A DNA stretch of 64,000 bases, from contig OX457026.1 in NCBI GenBank assembly GCA_949752745.1, positions 77,921,756 to 77,985,755 on the forward strand, read 5' to 3'. The notes under the pieces are model-generated. The model worked only from the letters and a program-made list of their open reading frames with translations. It ran no database searches and was not told the origin of the DNA. Positions 1 to 8,864 of this stretch are shown one piece after another. Position numbers and translations under genes: made by a program. The stretch is from Protula sp. h YS-2021. Taxonomy: Eukaryota > Annelida > Polychaeta > Sabellida > Serpulidae. Position 1 is the first letter of the stretch, and each line of letters starts with the position of its first letter.

Positions 1-608
1 ATAAAGGCTCCATGTTCTTTGTGGACACATTTTTATAACAATCCCAGCCAAATAACAAGATTCTCAGTGACATAATGGACTCGTACAAGGCACATAGAAC
101 AAAACTCCATCGAAAGCTAAGAAAATAAAACTGTTTTTTTTTTCGTCCATTTTTAACGAAACCTTTACAAAGCCAGTTAAATTAAATTTAATGAAATATA
201 ATGAGACCAATACAATGAGACCGACCTTGGCCACCCTGGAAATAAAACCACTTTATAAATAGGATCAATTTAGAATAGTTGTAGCTAACGCCATTATAAA
301 AAAAAAACAAATATAAGACCAACCTGGAAAATTGGATTGCTTTAGTTCTGTTCCAGTGTGAGAGGTTTAGACCTCATTTTTTAGACTCCAGCCAGATTTT
401 TTAGTAGACAAAGGTACATGTTATCTGTACTTTGAAGTGTCACTAATTTTCTGTCTTATCATTACAAAGCAACCGAATTTTGCCAAGAATCTAAGCAAAG
501 ACTATAAACTAGTAGTAAACAGTCTTTGATCTGAGTCAAACAATTCAACTTGCGAATTTTTGTCCAACTTATATGTCATAAAATTCTTTTTTTTTTTATA
601 TATTCCAG
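1..608. other. AT-rich non-coding stretch
   Basis: No coding exon, RNA gene or repeat could be supported here. The end of the stretch, a T-rich run followed by tattccag, looks like the polypyrimidine tract and 3' splice site of the candidate exon at 609. Confidence 0.4.
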
Positions 609-718
609 ATAATAACAGACTTGTTGTGGAAGAATACAGGAAGAACAATCCAAATCAGACATGGATTGTGGCTGAAGGCAGGATCCGGAACAAGACCAAC
701 CATGACGTGCTCTCCGGG
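609..718 (+). CDS. Candidate host coding exon (internal)
   Basis: The stretch is preceded by a T-rich tract and AG (607-608) and followed by a consensus donor GTGAGT at 719. In the frame starting at 611 it is fully open and reads like real protein, with VVEEYRKNNPNQTWIVAEG near the middle. It enters needing one upstream base and leaves in phase 0. I do not recognise the family. It may be part of a + strand host gene whose other exons are the candidates at 825 and 1561 or the chain at 16.9-19.75 kb. Its phase does not join directly to 1561, so intervening exons or a separate gene are possible. What is seen is splice signals plus an open frame; that it is expressed is inference. Confidence 0.5.
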
Positions 719-824
719 GTGAGTCGGGGCCCCATGACAAGCATATGTGAGAGCAAATTCACCGGTGCACTACATCAACTATGGGACTTCATATATTTGT
801 AAGAAATATTCCTTTTTTATGCAG

Positions 825-938
825 GAGGACCCAGGGTGCTGGGTTGTAGGGGGTAATGCAAATATGGAGGCGGGGCTAGGGGATGCTGGTACATCTGAGC
901 GTAACAGAATTTGCCCGTTCCCTTCAATAAATTTTTGA
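825..938 (+). CDS. Possible alternative terminal exon
   Basis: An acceptor-like T-rich tract and gcag end at 824. Reading in phase 0, compatible with the donor at 719, the frame is open for 37 codons to TGA 936-938 and contains AATAAA at 926-931. This could be an alternative last exon of the gene containing 609-718. The peptide is glycine-rich and not recognisable, so a chance open frame is nearly as likely. Confidence 0.25.
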   Translation, partial: EDPGCWVVGGNANMEAGLGDAGTSERNRICPFPSINF

Positions 939-1560
939 TTAACCTCGTAGTATTCTTGACATTTTAGCCATATTTTGGTATTACTAATTTCTTTTTAAAT
1001 ATCTAAAATTCAGTTTTATATATTTAACATAAATTTTAGATATTAAAAATGTGAGCTTATCATAAATACCTCTAATGCAAATTAACATATCCTAAATTAA
1101 ACTGAAGATACCTGAAATAATACCTTAAATATCAAAATCAGAATGGTAAATTTCTATATCTGAAACTGTATTAAATTACTGTGATTAAAAATGCATTTCA
1201 TGGGACAAATATGAGTCCCAATGAACAATAAGAAAAACAAGAAACGGACAAAAGCAACATAAAGGATTTATATAACGGAGTTCTGTGCAGTTTTAGATAT
1301 TTAAAATAAAATCTTAGATATAAAAAATGCAATAAAATTGTTGACAACTAAAATAAAACTTGAGATATCAACAGTTGTATTTTAGATATCAAAAACTAAT
1401 TTATATATTACAAATTAGTTTAACATATAAACAATTACATTCAGCCATGTCTTAAAAGAACTTGAGATGCCAAAAATTATTTTTGATGTCGGGAAATGAA
1501 TTTCAGATATCTAAATTAATATATTATTATAGCTTATCGTATTGTTTGGTTTGTTATAAG
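939..1560. other. AT-rich intronic or intergenic DNA
   Basis: Very AT-rich, with many short degenerate copies of ttagatat/atatctaaa-like motifs (for example 1005-1450) that look like a decayed short-period repeat. No gene seen. Confidence 0.35.
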
Positions 1561-1634
1561 GGAAGCAAAACATGATCCAGAACATGCGCACTCTGTTCAG
1601 ATGAATCGGCCCAAGACTGCAGTGAAAACTCCAC
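1561..1634 (+). CDS. Candidate host coding exon (short)
   Basis: A short stretch between an acceptor-like ttgttataag (ending 1560) and a consensus donor GTGAGT (1635). Only the frame starting at 1562 is open; it reads EAKHDPEHAHSVQMNRPK and similar. It needs two incoming bases and leaves in phase 1, so it does not join directly to exon 609-718 (phase 0 out) or exon 16907 (phase 0 in). Unidentified; the DIRS insertion lies downstream. Confidence 0.35.
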
Positions 1635-2990
1635 GTGAGTATAACCACGAATGATAATACAGAATGTGATCATCAAACATTATAATCCCCAGCACCGATA
1701 ACTTCAATTGATGTTTGTTTACTAAGTACATGTCAAGTGCATAGGCTGGTCTTATTTCCGGGGTTCTGTCTGCGTTTTGGATTCACAAAAGTGGTCCTAT
1801 GGTTCGATTTGCGGGGTGGTCCGATTTGTGGGGTTCCTTAATAATAGAAACCAATGGGTTTCATTTAGTTCTGGCGAAAAGTGGTCCGATTTCCGGGGTT
1901 CTGGTGTTTATGCCAGTCTCAGATACTGGAGGAATTTCTTTATTATTTTATGTTTTATTTATCACATGCCTGCTGGGCTTGATACCTTTCCTACCTTTAT
2001 ACGCAAGGACACGGGTTAAATATTGAAACACGAGGATTCCTGAACACTTCAAAAGAACGCCAAAAATACACTATAAATGAATAACAAAACAATCAGAAAT
2101 ATTTTTTTCTATTGTGGTTTATACTGACGTTTTATTTTCATAAAAAATCTTTTAAGAGTGAAAGCGTAATTCGCGTCCTCCACTTTTATATAAGTTTCTC
2201 GTAAAGCTCTAAGTATCACACAATTTGGAAATAAAATAAAAGAATAAAATAAAAATAAAAGAAAATCAGAATCGCTGGTGCCCTAGTGCCAAGCCTCATA
2301 TTGGAGTATTGCTTCCAAGTTCCAACCACACCGAGGTAAGAGGACTGGTGGACGGGAAGCTATGATAAAAGTGGAGTAAGATTGGTTGAGGGGGGAAGGC
2401 ATACAGCACTTCGTCCCTCAGCCACTTGAAGGTTAGGGCGTCGATCGCCCAAGCATGAGGAGACATGAGGAGACATGTCTTGATAGCTTGGTCGTCATTG
2501 CGTTTGCAGCAGGTCCAACGTTGGTCTTCACCACGGAGAGTGGTTGGTCACCCATTCGAACGCATGGGTTGTCAGACACCGTCCGTGCTTATTACCTCAC
2601 CTGGAAGCAAGGTCTGCTAACACATTCAGAAAACAGGTGGATACTTTCTCTCGTGCTAAGCTCAAAATGCTGTTGGTCATTTTTGTGAGTTGCTGAGATC
2701 TGGTGTCTCCTTACTTGTTAAGATATCCTCTGCTGTGGCGCTGTCTGGGTGAAACTCAACGCCTATGCCTTTTAGGTAATGTGCTAGGTTGGTTAGGACT
2801 ATCCACACTACTTGCAGTTCCAACTAATTTATGTGGTGGTTTTTATAACTGTTTTGGCTAGGGACCCTGCCACATCTTGCCTTAAAATTCCCCAACCCGA
2901 TAGAGACGCATCGGTTTGTATGTCTAGTTCTAGTTCTGTAGTAGTGGGTTTCAGAAGGGCACGTCCCTTCGCTTATGATCCGAGGGTGGT
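1635..2990. other. Non-coding repeat-bearing stretch
   Basis: No supported gene. It contains two direct tggtccgattt..ggggtt repeats (1790-1900) and an AT-rich block near 2225-2270. A copy of the aaagcg-aattcg..tccactttta motif found at the DIRS ends lies at 2155-2200. Confidence 0.35.
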
Positions 2991-3115
2991 GTTCCGTAAG
3001 TTTTCCCTGTCGTAAGATTTGCACTTCGTAAAAAATGCCTTTTCTACGCGCAGGGAAAACTTACGCTCACAGTTGCATAAGTTTTCCCTGTGCGTAAATT
3101 TTCCCTGTGTATTGA
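2990..3115. repeat. Short inverted repeats: taagttttccctg / cagggaaaactta
   Basis: The motif TAAGTTTTCCCTG occurs at 2998 and again at 3078, with its reverse complement CAGGGAAAACTTA at 3050, so the DNA can form alternative hairpins. A related arrangement, acgcgcagggaaaactta, appears at 14795-14812, so this is a dispersed repeat family. Function unknown. Confidence 0.5.
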
Positions 3116-3535
3116 TTGGCAGCTTTTTGTAATTTGCTTGTTGTTTCTCCCCATGAAGCTGCGTACACTTCTTCAAAAGCATGTACCACTGAGTTTTCCA
3201 CAGGCCAGACTCAGTACCACCGCGTATTACGGATGCGCTTTGGTGGTCCTGGTGCACTTTTGTGGTACTGAGGAAGAAACTGGTTAAATGAATTTTATTT
3301 TAGCAAACTCGTTTATCGTGCTTATTGCCTAAGCATCACCCCTCATACCGTCGCCCCACCCAAACCCCCCCCCCCCCTCTCCCGAAAAAAATATTTCAAT
3401 ATTCTATGACTATATATCGAACGCTGTGAGAGTGTTTTTCGTCATAAATATTAACTGGTCGGATTGCCCACAAATTACTTTTCAACATACCATAAGAGTA
3501 ATCCGTGCTTTGACAAAACGTCTTAGTAAGGGTTG

Positions 3536-3605
3536 TCGTCTGCTCGGGACCTCAGTATCACTAGTGGTACTGAGGTCCCGAAGTGGCACTGAGGATCCGA
3601 CAAAA
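3536..3605. repeat. Dispersed repeat with 36-bp near-perfect palindrome
   Basis: Positions 3545-3580 form a palindrome (CGGGACCTCAGTA...TACTGAGGTCCCG) with a single mismatched pair. The surrounding sequence recurs in inverted orientation at 13404-13462, just outside the right end of the DIRS element. It shares the tgaggaccc/ggtggta words with the block at 4905-5280. Confidence 0.65.
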
Positions 3606-4009
3606 TTTTTCATAAGAACTCCTCGTCCCCGCCCCCGCCCCGCCCCCATCTTTAATTGTGTCTTAAAATCACTGCTTCTACCGCCCCCTGCCACCCTGTT
3701 GGGCGACGCCGTCAGGGGTGGCATGGGATCTTTCATCTTCTTGTATTCCCACCGTCCCGCCCCCCCCCCCCACCACCCAATATGTTTATCTCAATATCTT
3801 GCAGTTTTTCATAAAATATATACAAATACATATGTCTATTCATAAAATTTTTCAAAAAAAAGATGGGAAATTAAGTTTCTCTTTTCGGCATCGGAGGGGG
3901 GGGGGGGGCGGAGAGGAGGGGGGCTAAAATATAATTTGTCTTTTTGGATTCAGAGGGGGGCATATATGTATGGGGGCGGGGGCATAAACAATTTTTCGAT
4001 TGTTAAATT

Positions 4010-4700
4010 TAAAAATGCTTCTTATCCCACAATATTGGTCAGATTTTCTTTAAATTTGTAAGAATATTTTTAGGTAGGCCTGTCTTGAAAAATTACTTCA
4101 TTTGTAGATCAGCCAAATATTGGCTAAGTGGGGGCATTTTTCTTTTTTAATTTTTTGGCGTCGGATTTTCAAAATACTTTTTTCCCCACAATTTTGATTG
4201 GATTCCTTTCCAAGTTTGAACGATTGCTTTCTAGATAGGCCTCTCTTGAAAAATGACATTTTTTGGCGACTGGCCAAATATTGTAAAATTTGGGCATTTT
4301 TTAATATTTTGATTTTAATGTTTTCAAAATGTTTCTTCTCTCACAATTGTGATCAGATTTTCTTAAAATTTTCAACGAATACTCTTTACGTAGCCTCTCT
4401 TGAAAATTTGCATTTTTGGCGATCTGCCAGATATTGGCTAAATTGGGGACATTTCATTTTTTGGCATCCAATTTTCAAAATGCTTCTTCACCCACAAATT
4501 AGATCGGCCTCGTTTCCAATTTTGCGCGATTGTTCTCTTGAAGATTCTCTCTTGAAAAGTTACTTTTTTGGAGGTCCGCCGAAAATCATCCAAGTGGAGG
4601 GGGGGGGGGGGCATGTACAATTTTTCAGTGGATAATTTTCAAAATGCTACTTCTCCCACAATTCCTTTATAAATTTATAAGATTTTTCTGCGGCCGGGTT
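4010..4700. repeat. Degenerate tandem repeat, unit about 157 bp
   Basis: Four to five diverged units begin near 4017, 4175, 4331, 4482 and 4645. Each contains a cttct..cccacaat start, a cag-attttctt stretch, a ggcct(c/g)tcttgaaaa motif and a ggccaaatattgg-like stretch before a G-rich ggggcattt. An open frame at 4198-4635 follows the period and is a by-product of the repeat, not a gene. Confidence 0.6.
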
Positions 4701-4904
4701 TAGCAATATGATCACTTTCTGGCGACCATACAAGCCTACTGATACTTGATTTACTAGATCTCGGTTGGTCACAATGTCCCTGGACATTCTTACTTTGTTT
4801 TCATTTTACATATTAGATTTGTCATTTTTGAGAGGGAAAATAAACCATTGTAACAAAAACAAAAATCATATTTTTCGAAAAAAATCTAAGTGGTGGCAAG
4901 GATG

Positions 4905-5285
4905 ATCTGTTGGTGGCCCTGAGGCTTGGTTGGTGGTACTGAGGATTCGGTGGTGGTAGTGAGGACCCTGTGGTGGTAGTGAGCACCCGGTGGTGGCCCT
5001 GAGGGCCAGATGGTGGTACTGAGGACCCGATTATTATTTTATTTTAGATTATGTATTTTCAGTGAGAATAAACCGTTATAATAATGACAAAGCTATCTTT
5101 TTATTTCGTAGAACGCTTTTTACGAGTGAAAGCGTAGTTCGTGTTCTCTGATGCATGAATTGTGACTCGAACGTTTCCTTCAGCCCCCTAATATAGCATT
5201 TTGAAGCGAAAAAAAGTTTGAGTCCTCAGTACCACCACCGAGCCTCAGTGCCACCACCAGGTCTTCAGTACCACCACTTCACTTT
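4905..5285. repeat. GGTGGTA..TGAGGACCC tandem and inverted repeat block
   Basis: Five or so short degenerate units of ggtggt(a/c)(c/g)tgag(g)acccg lie at 4905-5030 on the + strand, and their reverse complements at 5220-5275. Positions 5170-5240 within this block resemble the DIRS insertion site (see the DIRS entry). Confidence 0.6.
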
Positions 5286-5385
5286 TTTTCGGAAAGTAAG
5301 CATTGATTTTTGTTTTTGAACGTTTCTTTCAGTTTAAAACAACCTAATCTAGCATTTTACTTCGTAAAAGCTTTGAATTCGCTTA

Positions 5386-5566
5386 TCTCCACTTTTATAT
5401 GGGTTCCCTTCTGGATAATAATATCACGCAAATAGAAATGAAATTTTTCTAGTGAATAGAATGGTCCCTCTACTCTCCATCCTGTTTTCCCTCCAACTCC
5501 AGCCAATCAGCAAGCGAGAATGAGAAGACTTACGTCATTCGAAGACATCAATCATTCCCTTCAAGC
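5386..5566 (+). repeat. DIRS left inverted terminal repeat
   Basis: Identical over 181 bp to the reverse complement of 13145-13325. The outermost 31 bp (5355-5385) are not shared with the right end but are matched in the internal complementary region, as in other DIRS elements. Confidence 0.93.
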
Positions 5567-6529
5567 GTGGTGTTGACAACACACGCAATTCTGTGTGCTC
5601 CACTTTTTCGTTGAAAAAGGGGAACTAGGCAAGGTGCGATTTTGCTTTTAACTTTCTATTTCATTGCATTTAAGGATATTCTTCATCCTCTGTAATGTTG
5701 GATTAATTTGATTCAGGATTAGAGCAATACGGTCGCACTCGTGACTTCGGTCTGGTAGTTGTTGAGTTTACACGTAGCGGAGACTTTTTGTCCCGGGAAG
5801 TGTGCCTCTCTTCTCCACTCGGAAGCTACAGGACGTGTCTTCTTAGTCTAGTTCGTGCACACATCGCCTCGGAGTTGGTTGAGTCTCTGCAGCCCACTTT
5901 GCCTGCTTTGATTCCCAGTCAGCTACAGCTTAGGTGTCATCGCGTTATGGCCCGTTTTTTGCTGTATCAGACACTCCTATGAGACCAGTTAGTTTCGTCC
6001 AGTTTCCTCTAGACGCTACTTTCTTTGGTCCAGACTTTCAACGTTTTTTGGCGTTCTGGCGAATTTTGGTGAATTTTTAAGTTTTAGCCCGTTTATGGGA
6101 CTGCTGTAGCCCATAAACGGCACCAGGGTGCCGTAAATGGCATCTGGAAGCCCGTTTATGCCCCCCCCCCCCCACGTAGGGGACGGGCCTAAGTCGGGAT
6201 TAGGATCCCATCCATAGAGGATCCCATCTTTAGGCACCAAGGACGGGTACCGTTTTCGGGCTCATGGGCAGATCCCGTTTTCGGGATCGACCGAGGATCC
6301 CGAAAATGGGCCCATGTGTCCCGTTTCGCGTTTTATCTGGTTCTGAATTCCTGAAACGCCAATAAATACGTTAGTAACGTCTGGATGAAAGAGAGTGGTC
6401 GTCGTACTGCCTACTGTCACTCGTTAAATGCCCAGAATATTAATATCTGTTACTTGTATGCTTTACCTGTCTACTGGGGACATGTACAGTTTACTCATCA
6501 GTGTTTTTTCTTCTGCTTGTTTTTCAGAT
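5567..6529 (+). promoter_or_regulatory. DIRS 5' leader with strong hairpins and possible intron end
   Basis: Non-coding leader. A perfect 11-bp stem with a 10-nt loop lies at 6089-6120, a GATCCCG/CGGGATC stem at 6271-6288, and a competing longer pairing of 6274-6288 with 6296-6310. The 16-mer GGGTACCGTTTTCGGG at 6245-6260 is repeated at 12261-12276 in the 3' trailer. A long T-rich tract ending tttttcag at 6528 looks like a 3' splice site immediately before the ORF1 ATG at 6530, so a leader intron is possible. These features would fit packaging or translation control, which is inference. Confidence 0.55.
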
Positions 6530-8752
6530 ATGACAGAAGCCGGTCTGCGGGACCCACCGACGCTTCCGCAGTGTACACATCCGCCCTCAGCTCTTAACCC
6601 TCATTCGGTCTGCGACCGTTGTAGACGGAGAACAAACTTGCCCCTCTGCGACGAGTGGAATACGTGCGCTGAGTGTCACCACCTTTCGGGGAAGGAGTGG
6701 AAACTCATTTACAGAAACAGGGTTCGCAACGACCGCAGGCGGGATAAAAGGAAAGCCTTATCTTCTGCACCGTTCCTCACGCCAGAATTTTTAGAGGGGA
6801 CTATGCCTAAGGCCAGTTCAGTGATCTTAGAACAGGTCTCCACACCGGTGCGAATGGATACAGGCTCTGAGTCGGATGCCTTCGCAGTGGATAAGAAAGG
6901 CAGAAAATCCCGTAAGCGGAGAGCATACTCGGAAACGGTAGCTGAACTAGACGTACCAGAGGGTAAGGAAAAAGAGACTTTGAGGAAGGTTTGGGCTCTT
7001 AGTCCTACGGAAGGTGCTAAAAAAGAAACAGTTTCGGAGACAGTACCCACACCAGAGCCGGTCACGGTTACTCACACGGATTCGGGTGCAAGTTTCTCGA
7101 CGATGTCGGGTCAACTGGGGATCCCATCTCAGATGGAACTCCCCCCTCCTCCTCAGGTTCCTCGTTTGCCCAGTGAATTTTCTGCGTTTCTGTCGTTACA
7201 GACTCAATTACAGAAACAACTCCAAGAACTACAACAACAGTTCAAGAAGCAGACCTCTGAATCGCGGCGTAAACGTAAACCATCGGCTACGATTTCACGC
7301 CCTCCTCCGGAGACGCATCCATCTCCGACCCATTCACCACCTTCTGGTTTGGGCCCGAACAGTCAGCCACCGGAAGTAGAAGTTATTAGCGACGCCGGTT
7401 CTTCGGAGTTTCCCCCGTCAGGTCAAGCATCAGGCCTAGCCGGGGAAGAGGATGACGACTTTTTTCCTTCGGTGACCTCGCCTCTGTCGTCGATCCCACT
7501 TAATCGAGAACGGGAGATTTATACTCCCACCTGCGCAGCTCCCTCACGTTCGGAAGCTGTGGAGAATAGGGAAGAGTCAGCGCAAAGCTCGGAAGATCAG
7601 GAATCCGAGGACGAGGGGCCGGATGAGGAAATGGGAGATGCGCTCCCATCAGCCCAGTTTCGACTTCCTCTCCGAGAGATGGATTACGTCAGGTCTCCGA
7701 GTAGTGGTCAAAAACTCTGGAAAGATCCAGCAGCGGCTGGAAGACGCCCAATTAGGACCCCGTCTCCACCGGACCTTGCGCCTCGTAGTGAGAATGCAAC
7801 GCCTTCAGTCACGTCGTCTACGATGACTCCGGAAGATGTACCTTTCCGAGACGCAATCCAGGAGATCGCTCGCCTGGCGAACGTTACAGTCGGTTCTCCA
7901 GTTCTCGACAAGGAGGATCCCCCGATTCGGATGACCTCCCAAACAGCTCCCATGAATCAGGATCCATTCATCGCACTTCCGACTAGCGAGGGCATAGCCA
8001 ACGCCATATTAGTGCGATCAAGAGAGTTTAAGAAGATGGACAACGCGGAAGGGCGTGCTTTGTCCCGTTTTCACGCTTCACGACATTGCGCAGTGAGACC
8101 GGGCCCATATCGGCCATCGGACGATTTGTTGCCGACAGAAGCTTTAGAGCAGCCCGCCAAACGCACAGTCTGGATGCCGTCCGTCCGTAACGACTCAGAC
8201 ATACCTCTGGTGGAAAAGGACGCCAAATCTATTGAGACAACCTCCCGCCACGTTCTCAATATTATGTCTTTTCAGGACCATACTTTAAAAGCTCTGAAAA
8301 CGCGATGGGACGATTTACGCTTCAGTGACCCGGTGACCTCCAAGCTACTGGAATGTTTGGCCCTGGCAACTAGAGACGTGGTCAAGTTGGCAACATTTTT
8401 GATGACGTCCATGGTTTTTCTTAGACGGGACGCATTCCTACAACATTGTTGGTCCAGCGTTAAAGGACTAAGAGAGTTACGCCACGCCCCCATCCTCGGC
8501 GAGAAGGAGTTATTTCCCCCGGCTGAGATCGAGAAAGTCAATCAGGAGAGCCGTTCCCTGTCGCAAGACTTTGCACTCATGTCGAGAATGTCTCGGTCCT
8601 CTATCCGACGTCCATTCAAGCGCAAGAGGTCCCAGCACCAGAGCTCAGAGCAGTCAAAGCCCAACGCGCAGCCTCGGCCGCCCCCAGCCAAGAAGCCGAA
8701 ACAGAATTACGGCACCAGGCAGGAGGGTCCATCGCCGCAGCAGAGCAGGTAG
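6530..8752 (+). CDS. DIRS ORF1, Gag-like protein
   Basis: About 740 residues if started at the ATG right after the splice-like tttttcag; the frame is open further upstream to 6428 without support. Near the N terminus is a cysteine cluster (CDRCRRR, then CAECHH) that may bind zinc. The middle is proline/serine-rich with a glutamine-rich coiled-coil-like run around residues 215-245 and an acidic patch. The C terminus is strongly basic (RRPFKRKRSQHQ, PPAKKPKQ). This matches DIRS ORF1 proteins, thought to be the nucleocapsid. The stop TAG (8750-8752) overlaps a GT donor (AG|GTAGCA, exon end 8748); splicing to 11853 would replace the stop with a longer basic tail. Homologous decayed fragments occur at 15.6-16.2 kb and 23.3 kb. 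Confidence 0.8.
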   Translation: MTEAGLRDPPTLPQCTHPPSALNPHSVCDRCRRRTNLPLCDEWNTCAECHHLSGKEWKLIYRNRVRNDRRRDKRKALSSAPFLTPEFLEGTMPKASSVILEQVSTPVRMDTGSESDAFAVDKKGRKSRKRRAYSETVAELDVPEGKEKETLRKVWALSPTEGAKKETVSETVPTPEPVTVTHTDSGASFSTMSGQLGIPSQMELPPPPQVPRLPSEFSAFLSLQTQLQKQLQELQQQFKKQTSESRRKRKPSATISRPPPETHPSPTHSPPSGLGPNSQPPEVEVISDAGSSEFPPSGQASGLAGEEDDDFFPSVTSPLSSIPLNREREIYTPTCAAPSRSEAVENREESAQSSEDQESEDEGPDEEMGDALPSAQFRLPLREMDYVRSPSSGQKLWKDPAAAGRRPIRTPSPPDLAPRSENATPSVTSSTMTPEDVPFRDAIQEIARLANVTVGSPVLDKEDPPIRMTSQTAPMNQDPFIALPTSEGIANAILVRSREFKKMDNAEGRALSRFHASRHCAVRPGPYRPSDDLLPTEALEQPAKRTVWMPSVRNDSDIPLVEKDAKSIETTSRHVLNIMSFQDHTLKALKTRWDDLRFSDPVTSKLLECLALATRDVVKLATFLMTSMVFLRRDAFLQHCWSSVKGLRELRHAPILGEKELFPPAEIEKVNQESRSLSQDFALMSRMSRSSIRRPFKRKRSQHQSSEQSKPNAQPRPPPAKKPKQNYGTRQEGPSPQQSR

Positions 8753-8864
8753 CAGCCAACCAAAGTACCGCCCAGAGATTCCTTGGTCTCTTGGCGATAC
8801 TTTAATAAATGCAGAAAACTTAAAAGATTTGCAATCCTACAACGACTGCTGGCCCGTAGGATGA

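Noticed and set aside
4198..4635. 145-codon open frame
   Set aside because: It coincides with the 157-bp degenerate tandem repeat and has no recognisable protein or start context.
7014..7379. 121-codon open frame inside DIRS ORF1
   Set aside because: Alternative frame of the Gag gene; Arg-rich composition is the shadow of Pro/Ser-rich codons.
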